This document shows positions 30,273-39,191 of a DNA stretch of 64,000 nucleotides, piece after piece. The notes beneath the pieces are model-generated. The model was not told the origin of the DNA and searched no databases. It worked only from the letters and a program-made list of their open reading frames with translations. The translations under genes and the position numbers were made by a program. Location of the stretch: positions 1 to 64,000 of the forward strand of contig NZ_FOCQ01000001.1 in NCBI RefSeq assembly GCF_900110165.1, written 5' to 3'. The DNA comes from Lihuaxuella thermophila. Its GTDB lineage: Bacteria; Bacillota; Bacilli; Thermoactinomycetales; Thermoactinomycetaceae. The first letter of the stretch is position 1. Each line of letters starts with the position of its first letter.

Positions 30273-31289
30273 CTAACCACCGATATAGAACATTTCAATT
30301 TTATCGCTTTTTTGCTGTCTTGTTTGGAATGAACGCTCCTCCGAATAGCGATCGTTTCGATGCTGCCAAACGTCCTTGATAAACTGCCCGATCTCGGGAT
30401 CAGAGGCCCCGGAACGCAGAAGGCCCAGCAGATTATGGCCTTTTGAAGCAAAGAGACAAGTGTACAATTGACCGTCAGAAGACAACCGGGCACGCGTGCA
30501 GGAAGAACAAAAGGGAGCCGTAATGGAAGAGATCACACCAAACTCCTCGTCCGACCCCTGATAGCGGTAACGGGAGGCCACTTCTCCAAAGTAGTTGGGT
30601 TCGATCTCTTCCACCGGCATTTCGGCATGAATTCTGCGGACAATCTCTTCTTTGGAGACCACTTGCTTCAGGTTCCAGCCATTGCTGTTTCCTACATCCA
30701 TGTATTCGATAAAGCGGACGATATGTCCGCTGCCCCGAAAGTACCGGGCAAACGACACGATCTCATCATCATTGATTCCTTTTATGACGACCATATTGAT
30801 TTTCACCCGGAGTCCCGCTTCAGCAGCTGCATCAATTCCTTCAAGAACTTGTTTCACCCTGTGATTGCGCGAGTTCAGGCGGGTAAATGTTTCGTCCTTC
30901 AGTGTATCCAGACTGACATTAATCCGGTTTAAGCCCGCCTCTTTGAGAAAAGCGGCCTGCTTTTTGAGCAAAACTCCATTGGTGGTCAGGGAAATGTCTT
31001 GAACCGGACGGATGGAGGTCAACAAGCGAATCAGTTCCGGGAGGTCTTTTCTCAGCAGAGGTTCGCCGCCTGTGATGCGAATTTTCTTGACGCCCATGGA
31101 CGAAAAAATGCGGGTCAACCGGGCGATTTCATCAAAACTGAGCAACTGGTCCGGTTGCAAAAACGGATAGTTCCGGCTGTAGATCTCTTCCGGCATACAG
31201 TATCGGCAGCGAAAGTTGCAACGATCGGTAACCGAAATGCGCAAGTCTCTAAGGGGTCGGCCCAGTGCGTCGGTTAGATCTTTGCCCAT
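30273..31289 (-). CDS. moaA: GTP 3',8-cyclase MoaA
   Basis: A 338-residue radical SAM enzyme that starts molybdopterin synthesis from GTP. The SAM cluster motif 'CNFRCRYCMP' is at residues 24-33. The second cluster cysteines lie in 'FCSSCTRARLSSDGQLYTCLF'-like order, and the C-terminus ends in the required Gly-Gly. It is the last gene of the moaC-mog-moeA-mobB-moaE-moaD-moaA unit. GGGGGGG precedes the ATG. Confidence 0.96.
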   Translation of the reverse strand: MGKDLTDALGRPLRDLRISVTDRCNFRCRYCMPEEIYSRNYPFLQPDQLLSFDEIARLTRIFSSMGVKKIRITGGEPLLRKDLPELIRLLTSIRPVQDISLTTNGVLLKKQAAFLKEAGLNRINVSLDTLKDETFTRLNSRNHRVKQVLEGIDAAAEAGLRVKINMVVIKGINDDEIVSFARYFRGSGHIVRFIEYMDVGNSNGWNLKQVVSKEEIVRRIHAEMPVEEIEPNYFGEVASRYRYQGSDEEFGVISSITAPFCSSCTRARLSSDGQLYTCLFASKGHNLLGLLRSGASDPEIGQFIKDVWQHRNDRYSEERSFQTRQQKSDKIEMFYIGG

Positions 31290-31326
31290 CGTACCCCCCC
31301 TTTTTTTTCACATATGGTTCTGATCC

Positions 31327-31575
31327 TTATCCGCCGCTGACGGGTGGGATCAGGGCAATCTGATCACCGGTTTTGATCGCTGTTTCTTGGGTAACGTATT
31401 CGTGATTGACGGCGATCATGCACGACCGGATCGATCGTTCATGCTCCGGATATGTGCTGATCAACCGTTCACGCAGTTCTGAGACCGATATTTCGCTGTC
31501 CACAGGGATCTCCACACACTTGCCGATGGCTTCCCCCAGACCGGCAAAACAGAGGACCTTTACCTTTGTTTGCAA
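31327..31575 (-). CDS. moaD: Molybdopterin synthase small subunit MoaD
   Basis: An 82-residue ubiquitin-like sulfur carrier ending 'PPVSGG', the C-terminal Gly-Gly that becomes a thiocarboxylate. The TTG at 31575 is chosen: GAAGGGTG lies six bases upstream and the length fits the family. The activating enzyme MoeB/ThiF is not in this window. Confidence 0.92.
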   Translation of the reverse strand: MQTKVKVLCFAGLGEAIGKCVEIPVDSEISVSELRERLISTYPEHERSIRSCMIAVNHEYVTQETAIKTGDQIALIPPVSGG

Positions 31576-31594
31576 TTTTATCACCCTTCTCTCC

Positions 31595-32011
31595 TTAACA
31601 ATTGCATCCGACCCAGTAGGAACCGTCTTCGCCATACTCCTTTTTCCAGATGGGTACAAACTCTTTAATCCGGTCGATGGCATAACGGCACCCCTGGAAA
31701 GCATCTTTTCGGTGGGGAGCGGAAACAGCGATGGCGACGGCCACTTCTCCAATATCCAAACGTCCGACCCGGTGAACGGCGGCGATCTTCGTGCATTGAA
31801 ATTTTTCCAGCACTTCGTCCCCGATTTTTTCCATCATCTTTTCGGCCATTTCCTGATAAGCTTCATACTCCAAATACAAGGTTCTCTTTCCATGGGTAAA
31901 CTCGCGTACGGTTCCCATAAAGGTGCAAACCGCCCCGCAATTGCGGTCTTGTACCCATTCGATCAGGTGCCGGACATCGATTTCCTCTTGTGTAACAGCA
32001 ACATGTTTCAT
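31595..32011 (-). CDS. moaE: Molybdopterin synthase large subunit MoaE
   Basis: A 138-residue protein that converts precursor Z to molybdopterin with MoaD. It shows 'GAVCTFMGTVREF', 'LEYEAYQEMAE', 'HRVGRLDIGE' and 'KKEYGEDGSYW' with the catalytic lysine. Its ATG overlaps the mobB stop by four bases. Confidence 0.96.
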   Translation of the reverse strand: MKHVAVTQEEIDVRHLIEWVQDRNCGAVCTFMGTVREFTHGKRTLYLEYEAYQEMAEKMMEKIGDEVLEKFQCTKIAAVHRVGRLDIGEVAVAIAVSAPHRKDAFQGCRYAIDRIKEFVPIWKKEYGEDGSYWVGCNC

Positions 32012-32505
32012 TTATGCTCAACCCCCGTATAGCGAAGCAAAAATTCAGCAAGCCCCTCTGTGCGGTTGACAGACCAGACAGGGGTGCAGGCATTTTCAAG
32101 CGGAATCCAGGAAACGACGGCAATAATATTTGATAATTGCTCCATCAATGCAAGATCGTCTTCTTTTTTGATCATCAGGATTTTGGGATAGGGCTCCCGC
32201 TTAAATCCTTCCACCAGGATCAAATCCAACCCGGACATAGCGGTTAAAAGATTGGACAGAGGCGTTGCCTGCTGTTTAAAGATGGCGGTTCTTTTCTGTG
32301 AGCTAACCGCAACCACCTGGGCACCGGCCTCGCTGTGTTTCCAAGTATCCGTTCCCTCAGCATCCAGCCGGAGTTCATGGCTGTCATGCTTAATGGTGCC
32401 GATCCGCAATCCTTTCTCCGATAATTGTCTGATTAATTGACAGATTAATGTTGTCTTTCCCGAATCTTTATAGCCGACGATTTGCAAAACCGCTTGCCGG
32501 TGCAA
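32008..32505 (-). CDS. mobB: Molybdopterin-guanine dinucleotide biosynthesis protein MobB
   Basis: A 165-residue P-loop GTP-binding protein ('GYKDSGKTTL') that assists MobA in making MGD cofactor. 'TIKHDSHELRLDAEGTDTW' and 'LVEGFKREPYPKI' are family motifs. TTG at 32505 is preferred, with GGGAG nine bases upstream; a GTG at 32520 inside moeA has no site. Confidence 0.92.
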   Translation of the reverse strand: MHRQAVLQIVGYKDSGKTTLICQLIRQLSEKGLRIGTIKHDSHELRLDAEGTDTWKHSEAGAQVVAVSSQKRTAIFKQQATPLSNLLTAMSGLDLILVEGFKREPYPKILMIKKEDDLALMEQLSNIIAVVSWIPLENACTPVWSVNRTEGLAEFLLRYTGVEHK

Positions 32506-32510
32506 AAAAA

Positions 32511-33758
32511 TCACTCCCACTCTGCAAGAGAAATCACTTTTACCTGGTCTCCGGCCAACACGCCGCGCCCCCCGGGGGGAACGACGATCAAACAGTCGGT
32601 ATCCTTAATCGTTAAGGTTATGCTTGATTTCTCCATCCCGGCGGGTTTGACAAACACTTTCCCATCGGTCACGTAGCGATACGCCCGGACAAACCGTTCG
32701 AAAGGACAGGGGGTGGTAAAATCCTCAGCCATGGTGGCCGTAAAATATGGCAGATCCGGGTCGGCCTTTCCCTGCATGCCCTTGAGAACAGGCCGGACAA
32801 ACAGTTCAAATCCCACAAAACAAGCTCCCGGATTTCCCGACAGGGCAAATAAAAACTTGTCTTTCCAGATGCCTACAGTGGTTGGGCTGCCCGGGCGCAT
32901 CGCAACTTTATTAAACAGCATCCGGCCGTCCCACCGCTCGAAAATGTCTACGAGTATGTCGTAGTCTCCGACTGAGACACCACCAGTGGTAATGACCAAA
33001 TCTGCTTCATCAAAAGCAGCGAGAATGGCCGCTTGGGCCCGGTCCGGGTCATCAGGCAGCGTTTTATGAATGAGCGGACATGCACCTGCATCGAGCAGCA
33101 GGCTGGCCAGCAAATAACTGTTGCTGTTTCGGATCTTTCCGGGCTGTAAGGGGGATTCGACATCGAGCAGTTCCGATCCGGTGGCAAATACGGCAACTCG
33201 CGGCCGCTTGTATACTTCTACTTCTGCATAGCCGAAGGTTGCCAGGAGGGCTGCTGCTCCCGCATTGATTTTCCGCCCCTTTTCAAGGAGCAGCTTCCCT
33301 TGTTCCACTTCTGAACCGACGGGGGTGATATTATGTCCGGGGGGAATTTCTCTGGAAACGGAGATGAAAACTTGTCCGTCCCGTTCCTCTGTCCGGGTCA
33401 TTTCCAACATCACAACCGCATCGGCCCCGTTCGGAACGGCCGCGCCCGTCATGATTCGCGAAGCGGTGCCCGGTTGCACATCTTTTTCAGGAACGGAACC
33501 GCAAGGAATCGTTTCTATGACTTGGAACCAGACCGGATTGTCCCTGGAAGCGCCTTTTGTGTCGGCGGACCGGATGGCAAACCCGTCCATCCCGGACCGG
33601 CGAAAATGAGGCAGAGGTTCATTTGCCCGGATGTCTTCAGCCAGATAACGCCCAAATGAGTCTAGAAGAGCGACTTTTTCCGTTTTTCCCGTTCGGATGT
33701 ACGGCCGGACTCTCTGTTGTGCTTCTGCGACTTTTACGATTTCACGATTAAAACGCAT
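32511..33758 (-). CDS. moeA: Molybdopterin molybdenumtransferase MoeA
   Basis: A 415-residue enzyme that inserts molybdate into adenylated molybdopterin. It shows 'RRSGMDGFAI', 'GDYDILVD' and 'ALSGNPGACFVGFE'. The ATG at 33758 has GGAGG seven bases upstream. It overlaps or abuts mobB. Confidence 0.95.
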   Translation of the reverse strand: MRFNREIVKVAEAQQRVRPYIRTGKTEKVALLDSFGRYLAEDIRANEPLPHFRRSGMDGFAIRSADTKGASRDNPVWFQVIETIPCGSVPEKDVQPGTASRIMTGAAVPNGADAVVMLEMTRTEERDGQVFISVSREIPPGHNITPVGSEVEQGKLLLEKGRKINAGAAALLATFGYAEVEVYKRPRVAVFATGSELLDVESPLQPGKIRNSNSYLLASLLLDAGACPLIHKTLPDDPDRAQAAILAAFDEADLVITTGGVSVGDYDILVDIFERWDGRMLFNKVAMRPGSPTTVGIWKDKFLFALSGNPGACFVGFELFVRPVLKGMQGKADPDLPYFTATMAEDFTTPCPFERFVRAYRYVTDGKVFVKPAGMEKSSITLTIKDTDCLIVVPPGGRGVLAGDQVKVISLAEWE

Positions 33759-33777
33759 GCTCAATCCTCCGGGTGGC

Positions 33778-34266
33778 TTAATGTCTCGTATTTCCTGACA
33801 GTATGCGAAGGGCGTGAGGCAGGACGCCAGAAATGGCGTCGAAACATTCCCTTACACCTTTGGGGCTTCCGGGCAGATTCACGATCAGTGTCTGGTTGCG
33901 GATGCCGGCAACCGCCCGGGATAAAATCGCGTATTTGGTGTGAGCAACAGTCACTGCCCGCATCGCTTCGCATATTCCTGGAGCCTCTTTGTGGATTACC
34001 GCTCTCGTAGCTTCGGGGGTCACATCGCGGGGAGCAAATCCTGTACCGCCGGTCGTCAGAATCAAGTGGCAACCTTTTTGATCGGCAAGCTCTTTTAAAG
34101 TCTCCTCAATTTCCTGCTGCTCGTCGGGGATCACCCGATATTCGATCACGTCCCACTCCTGACACAATTGTCTGAGCAGGTTTCCACTGGAATCTTCTCT
34201 TGTTCCGGATGCGCAACCGTCGCTGACGGTTACGATTCCCACTTTCCAACTCACGCCAACGGTCAT
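33778..34266 (-). CDS. mog: Molybdopterin adenylyltransferase (MogA/MoaB)
   Basis: A 162-residue protein that adenylates molybdopterin before metal insertion. '[18 protein letters not shown]' and '[14 protein letters not shown]' are the family signatures. The ATG overlaps the moaC stop by four bases (ATGA). MogA and MoaB are hard to tell apart by sequence. Confidence 0.93.
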   Translation of the reverse strand: MTVGVSWKVGIVTVSDGCASGTREDSSGNLLRQLCQEWDVIEYRVIPDEQQEIEETLKELADQKGCHLILTTGGTGFAPRDVTPEATRAVIHKEAPGICEAMRAVTVAHTKYAILSRAVAGIRNQTLIVNLPGSPKGVRECFDAISGVLPHALRILSGNTRH

Positions 34267-34742
34267 CCTTTCTCTGGGGTCCGAACATAATCTCCGCTTT
34301 TGCCGCCCGTTTTCCGAACCAAATAGGTAGGCCCGATGACCATGTCCGGGTCTACGGACTTGCACATGTCATAGATCGTCAACGCCGCCGCGGTTGCCGC
34401 TGTCAAAGCTTCCATCTCCACTCCGGTGACGCCCACCGTTTTGACGGTTGCCTTGATTTCTATGGTATCGTCCGCAGTCTTTTCAAAAGCGAGATCCACT
34501 CCGGTTGTAAAAATGGGATGGCACATGGGGATCAGCTCAGATGTTTTCTTGGCCGCCATCACACCGGCCACCTGGGCTACGGCCAGCACATCCCCTTTGG
34601 ATATTTTGCCTTGTTCAATGGTTTGGAGCGTTGCCGGTTTCATGACCACCCGGCTTTTGGCCACCGCCGTGCGCTCCGTCGGTTCTTTATGGGAAACATC
34701 TACCATCCTGGCGCGCTGTTGTTCATTAAAATGGGTAAGCAT
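34263..34742 (-). CDS. moaC: Cyclic pyranopterin monophosphate synthase MoaC
   Basis: A 159-residue lyase, second step of Moco synthesis. It shows '[15 protein letters not shown]', '[12 protein letters not shown]' and '[22 protein letters not shown]'. It opens the seven-gene unit. AGAGAGGA precedes the ATG; a promoter lies about 130 bases upstream. Confidence 0.96.
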   Translation of the reverse strand: MLTHFNEQQRARMVDVSHKEPTERTAVAKSRVVMKPATLQTIEQGKISKGDVLAVAQVAGVMAAKKTSELIPMCHPIFTTGVDLAFEKTADDTIEIKATVKTVGVTGVEMEALTAATAAALTIYDMCKSVDPDMVIGPTYLVRKTGGKSGDYVRTPEKG

Positions 34743-34874
34743 CTTTGAATCCTCTCTAGCTTCGTAGTGTGTATCCTGATGGTTGTTTCTGTCGAAAAGC
34801 TTAACAATAGAATAACCGAACAATTCATACAAATCAACAAGCGTAACTGGACGTTCCTTCGTCAGTTAAATTAT

Positions 34875-34902
34875 ATTATATAAATAATAGATCGAATGCC
34901 AA
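34875..34902 (-). promoter_or_regulatory. Promoter of the moaC operon
   Basis: On the minus strand TTGGCA (34902-34897), a 16-base spacer and TATAAT (34880-34875) leave a leader of about 125 bases before moaC. The leader has a small hairpin but I see no Moco riboswitch. Confidence 0.6.
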
Positions 34903-34974
34903 TTGGAATAAATGACCATGTGACCGGTTAAAAAATAAAAAACTGGTAAACCATCCTGGCATGACCGGCTGAAG

Positions 34975-35640
34975 TTAGGTTTGTTTGCTGCTTGTTTGGT
35001 TCACCAGTAATAATAGGAGAAAGGAGAGAGCAGTTGAGCACATGGCCCATAATAAAGCGAGCCGGTCTTGCCCTGACTCGATGGCGACATACATGGCGGT
35101 AGGAATCGTTTGCGTCTCGCCGGGGATATTGCCGGCGACCAGCAGGGTTGCCCCGAACTCTCCCAAACTCCGGGCAAATCCGAGGATGGTGGCGGCTGCA
35201 AAGGATCTTTTGGTAAGGGGAAGATGAATATACCGAAAAACCTGCCAGCCATTGGCACCATCGCAGCGGGCCGCAGCTTCCAGTTCTGCGTCCACAGACT
35301 CAAAGCCCGTTTTCAATGTTTGATAGATGAGTGGAAACGCGACAACGGCGGCGGCTAAAACGGCGCCCTCGTAAGAGAAGATCAGCGTGAAATGGAAGGT
35401 TTGTTCCATCCACTCTCCCAATCGCGATTGTCTGCCGAGCATCGTCAGGATAAACAATCCAACGGCCGTCGGGGGCAAAACCAGCGGCAACAGCAGACAG
35501 GTTTCGATCAACCCTTTTCCCCGGAAACGGTATTTGGCCATGATCCATCCAAATCCGATTCCGGCTATAATCCCCAAACACGTTGACAAAAGAGAAACTT
35601 TTACTGAGACGAAGACCGGACTCCAAAATGAATCGACCAA
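34975..35640 (-). CDS. modB: Molybdate ABC transporter permease ModB
   Basis: A 221-residue permease with five or six helices and the ABC-coupling EAA loop 'ELEAAARCDGANGWQVFRYIHLP'-type segment. TTG start at 35640, with AGGTGG upstream inside the end of modA. The ATPase gene modC, normally third, is absent here; the next gene is moaC. Confidence 0.93.
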   Translation of the reverse strand: MVDSFWSPVFVSVKVSLLSTCLGIIAGIGFGWIMAKYRFRGKGLIETCLLLPLVLPPTAVGLFILTMLGRQSRLGEWMEQTFHFTLIFSYEGAVLAAAVVAFPLIYQTLKTGFESVDAELEAAARCDGANGWQVFRYIHLPLTKRSFAAATILGFARSLGEFGATLLVAGNIPGETQTIPTAMYVAIESGQDRLALLWAMCSTALSFLLLLLVNQTSSKQT

Positions 35641-35643
35641 CTG

Positions 35644-36426
35644 CTACCACCTCTGGTGCCGAAGAGGCAAAAATCCGTTTTTCACTAAAATGTAGCCAGC
35701 CTCTTTGGAAAGCAGATATTGCTGAAATTGCAGAGCTTCCGGGTGATGGGCCGCGTTTTTGACAATGCCTGTGCAGTACAGGATTTTTTCGTGGCTTGCC
35801 GAATCCAGTTGTTCCACGATCGCAACTTTTCGGCTGGAGAGGGCATCGGTTCGATACACAATCCCCGCATCCACATTTTTCGTTTCGACATATGTGAGCA
35901 CTTGCCGTACATCTTTTGCAAATACGAGCTTGGGCTGGAGGTCATTCCAGAGACGCAAATGCTTTAACGATTGGAAAGCGTAACGTCCGGCCGGCACAGA
36001 ATTCGGCTCGCCGATGGAAATCCGTTTAACCTCATTCTTGTTCAGATCCTGGAGGGACCGGACGGGATTGGCCGTTTGGGCGGGCCGGATCAGCACCAAT
36101 TCATTCTCGGCAAAGTTGTGTATCGTATCCGAATCGATCCGCCCTTGTTTCGACAGTGCATCCATCTCCAATTTGCCGGCAGAAATAAATACGTCAACAG
36201 CTGCGCCTTTTTCGATTTGGCGTTTGAGCGCACCGGAAGAGCCGAAATTAAGCTTGATATCCACTTGCGGATGCAATTTTTCGTACTGTTGACTGATCGC
36301 AAGCAAAACATTGCTCATGCTTGCCGGGGCTGAGACGATGACGGGCACTTTGTCCATCGTTGAGCAGCCCGTGACGGAATAAAGAACAAAAATAATCATA
36401 AAAAAGATAGCCAGTATTTTCCTCAT
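35644..36426 (-). CDS. modA: Molybdate-binding lipoprotein ModA
   Basis: A 260-residue periplasm-type binding protein held by lipid at 'SVTGC'. 'VSAPASMSNVL', 'FGSSGALKRQI' and 'DAGIVYRTDA' fit ModA. The ATG at 36426 gives a proper signal peptide, though AAGGAGG lies 17 bases upstream, an unusually long gap; the alternative ATG 36483 has no ribosome site. Divergent from mobA. Confidence 0.92.
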   Translation of the reverse strand: MRKILAIFFMIIFVLYSVTGCSTMDKVPVIVSAPASMSNVLLAISQQYEKLHPQVDIKLNFGSSGALKRQIEKGAAVDVFISAGKLEMDALSKQGRIDSDTIHNFAENELVLIRPAQTANPVRSLQDLNKNEVKRISIGEPNSVPAGRYAFQSLKHLRLWNDLQPKLVFAKDVRQVLTYVETKNVDAGIVYRTDALSSRKVAIVEQLDSASHEKILYCTGIVKNAAHHPEALQFQQYLLSKEAGYILVKNGFLPLRHQRW

Positions 36427-36687
36427 GCCCGGATCGGAATGAACCTCCTTGTGAGCTGTATGGGGGAAGGGGAATATTTCCATACAACTTTTAAATACAG
36501 GGAATAATTGACCATCTACTTATGGTAATAGATAATGAATCTGTAGTCAAATGATTGCTAGATAAATCAAATAAATGTTTTTATTATTAAAATTGGATAT
36601 TTAAACTATCATATGTCATTCCTATCCGATCCAAAATGAGGTGGCACGGCCGGACAGTCGTTGGAGCGGTTGGAAAGGGTGGATCAA

Positions 36688-37305
36688 ATGGTGACAGGTG
36701 TGATATTGGCAGGTGGTGAAAACCGCCGGATGAATGGCCGAATGAAAGCGTTGCTGCCATTTGGCGGGGAGACCCTGATCGAGCGGCAAGTGAGAGAAAT
36801 GAAGCGGATCTGTGATGAGCTGTTTGTAGTTACCAATCAGCCCGATCTGTTTTCTCCTGTAGTTGGAGAGGGGGTACAAATCGTACGGGATGAGATTCCT
36901 TTTCAGGGACCGCTCGGGGGTATGCATACGGCATTGACCCGGGCGAGCCATGACGATGTTTGGATCGTTGGCTGCGATCTTCCCTTTCTGTCCAGCCGGG
37001 TCGCCCAAGCCCTGATTGCCTGCCGGCGCCGGTTCAAATGTGATGCGGTGGTTCCGGTCGTCAGCGGTCGGACTCATCCGCTTCACGCCATCTACGGCAA
37101 AGCGTGCGGATCTGTCATTTTAGACCTTCTCCGGCAGGAGATCAGGCAGGTGAAACAGTTGTTGGAACGGATCCATTGGAAACGGGCGGATGAATCGTTT
37201 TTCATGGAACACGGATTGGACTTGCGGTTCGTCACGAATGTCAATACGCCGGAGGAGTATAAAAAAGCGCTGATCAATAGAGGAACAGGGGTGGAACATC
37301 TGTAG
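36688..37305 (+). CDS. mobA: Molybdenum cofactor guanylyltransferase MobA
   Basis: A 205-residue nucleotidyltransferase that adds GMP to Moco. The GTP loop 'ILAGGENRRMNGRMKALLPF', 'PLGGMHTAL' and 'VGCDLPFLSS' are present. The ATG at 36688 has GAAAGGGTGG upstream. Its stop overlaps the next start by one base. Confidence 0.94.
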   Translation: MVTGVILAGGENRRMNGRMKALLPFGGETLIERQVREMKRICDELFVVTNQPDLFSPVVGEGVQIVRDEIPFQGPLGGMHTALTRASHDDVWIVGCDLPFLSSRVAQALIACRRRFKCDAVVPVVSGRTHPLHAIYGKACGSVILDLLRQEIRQVKQLLERIHWKRADESFFMEHGLDLRFVTNVNTPEEYKKALINRGTGVEHL

Positions 37306-37667
37306 TGGGAAAGAAAGAAGCCTTGTTTAATGAAATTGTGCGGAAAGTCCGGAAGGATCTGTTCGGCAAAGGCCCTGAAAGAATCAAGACTACTTTTGTG
37401 GACAATATGGCGATCTGCGTTTTGCACGGAAATTTGACCCCCACGGAGAAGTTTATCGCTCAGAATCCCCAGGGTGCGGACATGATTCACGCCGCCCGTA
37501 CCAAGATGATCCAGCGCGTCTATGCTGAAAAGGTGCCTGAGGGGATGGAAGAGGTGGTAGGGGCCAAATTGCTGCATTTATTTTCCGATATCAAAATCGA
37601 AGAAGATATGGCGGTCTCCGTATTTATTTTTGACAGAAAAGTGGATGGGACGGGTCCGAAAGATTGA
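37305..37667 (+). CDS. DUF2294 family protein
   Basis: A 120-residue protein of the DUF2294 family, with 'KDLFGKGPERIKTTFVDNMAI' and 'AARTKMIQRVYAE'. Members often sit near formate dehydrogenase genes; the biochemical role is unknown. GTG start fused to the mobA stop by one base, so translational coupling is likely. Confidence 0.85.
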   Translation: MGKKEALFNEIVRKVRKDLFGKGPERIKTTFVDNMAICVLHGNLTPTEKFIAQNPQGADMIHAARTKMIQRVYAEKVPEGMEEVVGAKLLHLFSDIKIEEDMAVSVFIFDRKVDGTGPKD

Positions 37668-37688
37668 TAAGGCATATTTGTTTCTATT

Positions 37689-37716
37689 TTGACAAAGTTG
37701 CGACAATATATATAAT
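37689..37716 (+). promoter_or_regulatory. Promoter of the OFA transporter leader
   Basis: TTGACA (37689-37694), a 16-base spacer and TATAAT (37711-37716). Transcription would begin near 37723 and enter a structured leader. Confidence 0.8.
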
Positions 37717-37722
37717 AAAACT

Positions 37723-37862
37723 AGATGGTCCGTCAATGAAATTTCGTTGATGGGCTATCGGTGAAAGCGCTTGCCAGGGTTGGTGCTTCTATAGGTGTTG
37801 TAGAAGTATTATCCGGCATAAAACAACTCTCTTTCGGAGCTTGTTTTATGCCGGTTTTTATT
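37723..37862 (+). promoter_or_regulatory. Structured leader with terminator before the OFA transporter (candidate attenuator)
   Basis: Between promoter and gene lie three hairpins. A long one at about 37724-37759 (gatggtcc with gggctatc, inner tcaatgaaa/tttcgttga). A second at about 37787-37807 (cttcta/tagaag). A strong intrinsic terminator at 37815-37858 (ccggcataaaacaa with ttgttttatgccgg, then T tract). This is the layout of a riboswitch or attenuator. I cannot match it to any class I know. Confidence 0.65.
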
Positions 37863-37890
37863 TTTGCTGGAAATAAAAGGGGGTTATCCA

Positions 37891-39171
37891 ATGCAGAAGG
37901 TTAAAAATCGCTGGCTTATTGCGGCTGCGGCTGTGGGAATCCACATTTCCATCGGTTCGGTGTACGCGTGGAGCGTATTTACCAAACCCTTGATGAAGCA
38001 ATTTGGCTGGAATACCCAGCAAGTATCGTTAACTTTCAGTATTGCCATCTTGATCCTTGGACTGGCGGCAGCGTTTCTCGGGCATTACGTGGAGAAGCAC
38101 GGTCCCAGAAAATCAGGGACTCTGGCAGCCGTCTTTTTCGGCCTGGGGATGCTGGGTTCAGGGTTGGCTGTATACCTCGAATCTCTTCCGCTTTTATATT
38201 TGTTTTATGGAGTCCTGGGTGGAGTTGGACTGGGAGTTGGTTATATCACGCCGGTTTCTTCCTTGGTCAAATGGTTTCCGGACCGGCGGGGGCTGGCCAC
38301 CGGTCTGGCCATCATGGGTTTTGGATTTGCCGCGCTGATCGGCGGTCCGGTGATGGCGAGGCTCATTGTTTCGTTTGGCATAGCGGGTACATTCTTGATC
38401 ATGGGGATCATCTATTTTCTGGTCATGTTCGCATCGGCTCAATACCTGTCTCCGCCTCCGGAGGGCTGGGTGCCTGAGAAAACAGGGGCAGCACGACAAA
38501 CAGGAGCGCAACCGGTCAACCGCGACTTGTCGCAATTAACGGCAAATGAAGCTGTCAAAACGCGGCGGTTCTGGTATCTGTGGATCATGCTTTTCATCAA
38601 TGTTACTTGCGGCATTGCGATTCTGTCTGTTGCTTCCCCGATGGCACAGGAGATCGCCAAACTGAGTCCGCTGGCTGCAGCGTCCATGGTGGGTCTCCTG
38701 GGATTGTTCAATGGGCTGGGGCGCATCGGTTGGGCTTCGCTATCCGATTACATCGGAAGGCCCAACACGTATACAGCTTTTTTCGTGATTCAGATCGTTA
38801 CTTATTTTTTGTTGCCTGAATCGACCCATGCCCTGTTATTCCAGATCCTTCTTTTCCTGATCTTAACCTGTTACGGCGGTGGTTTTGCCTCGATCCCGGC
38901 CTATATCGGCGATCTGTTCGGCACCAAACAGCTGGGAGCGATCCACGGATACATCCTCACCGCCTGGTCGGCCGCCGGCCTCGCCGGTCCCATTTTTGCA
39001 GCTTGGGTCAGAGACACGACCCAAAGCTATGTGGGTACGTTGTATGTGTTTGGGATGCTTTTTGTCGTGGCATTGGCGGTTTCTTTATTGATTCGGATCG
39101 ATATCAGGAAATTGCGGATGCTGAGCGGGCCAAATCAGGTTGAATCCCGTGGAATCGCATTCAAAAAATAA
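37891..39171 (+). CDS. OFA-family MFS transporter (oxalate/formate antiporter type)
   Basis: A 426-residue 12-helix transporter of the oxalate:formate antiporter family. 'IGSVYAWSVFTKP' in the first helix and 'GLATGLAIMGFGFAALIGGP' are family features. Near fdhD and a formate dehydrogenase-like gene, it may move formate or oxalate. The ATG at 37891 follows AGGGGG. An upstream terminator suggests its expression is gated. Confidence 0.88.
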   Translation: MQKVKNRWLIAAAAVGIHISIGSVYAWSVFTKPLMKQFGWNTQQVSLTFSIAILILGLAAAFLGHYVEKHGPRKSGTLAAVFFGLGMLGSGLAVYLESLPLLYLFYGVLGGVGLGVGYITPVSSLVKWFPDRRGLATGLAIMGFGFAALIGGPVMARLIVSFGIAGTFLIMGIIYFLVMFASAQYLSPPPEGWVPEKTGAARQTGAQPVNRDLSQLTANEAVKTRRFWYLWIMLFINVTCGIAILSVASPMAQEIAKLSPLAAASMVGLLGLFNGLGRIGWASLSDYIGRPNTYTAFFVIQIVTYFLLPESTHALLFQILLFLILTCYGGGFASIPAYIGDLFGTKQLGAIHGYILTAWSAAGLAGPIFAAWVRDTTQSYVGTLYVFGMLFVVALAVSLLIRIDIRKLRMLSGPNQVESRGIAFKK

Positions 39172-39191
39172 GCCTGTTTGGTTCGTTTCGC

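Noticed and set aside
34743-34974. Possible Moco riboswitch before moaC
   Set aside because: The leader has only a small hairpin and none of the conserved Moco RNA blocks I know.
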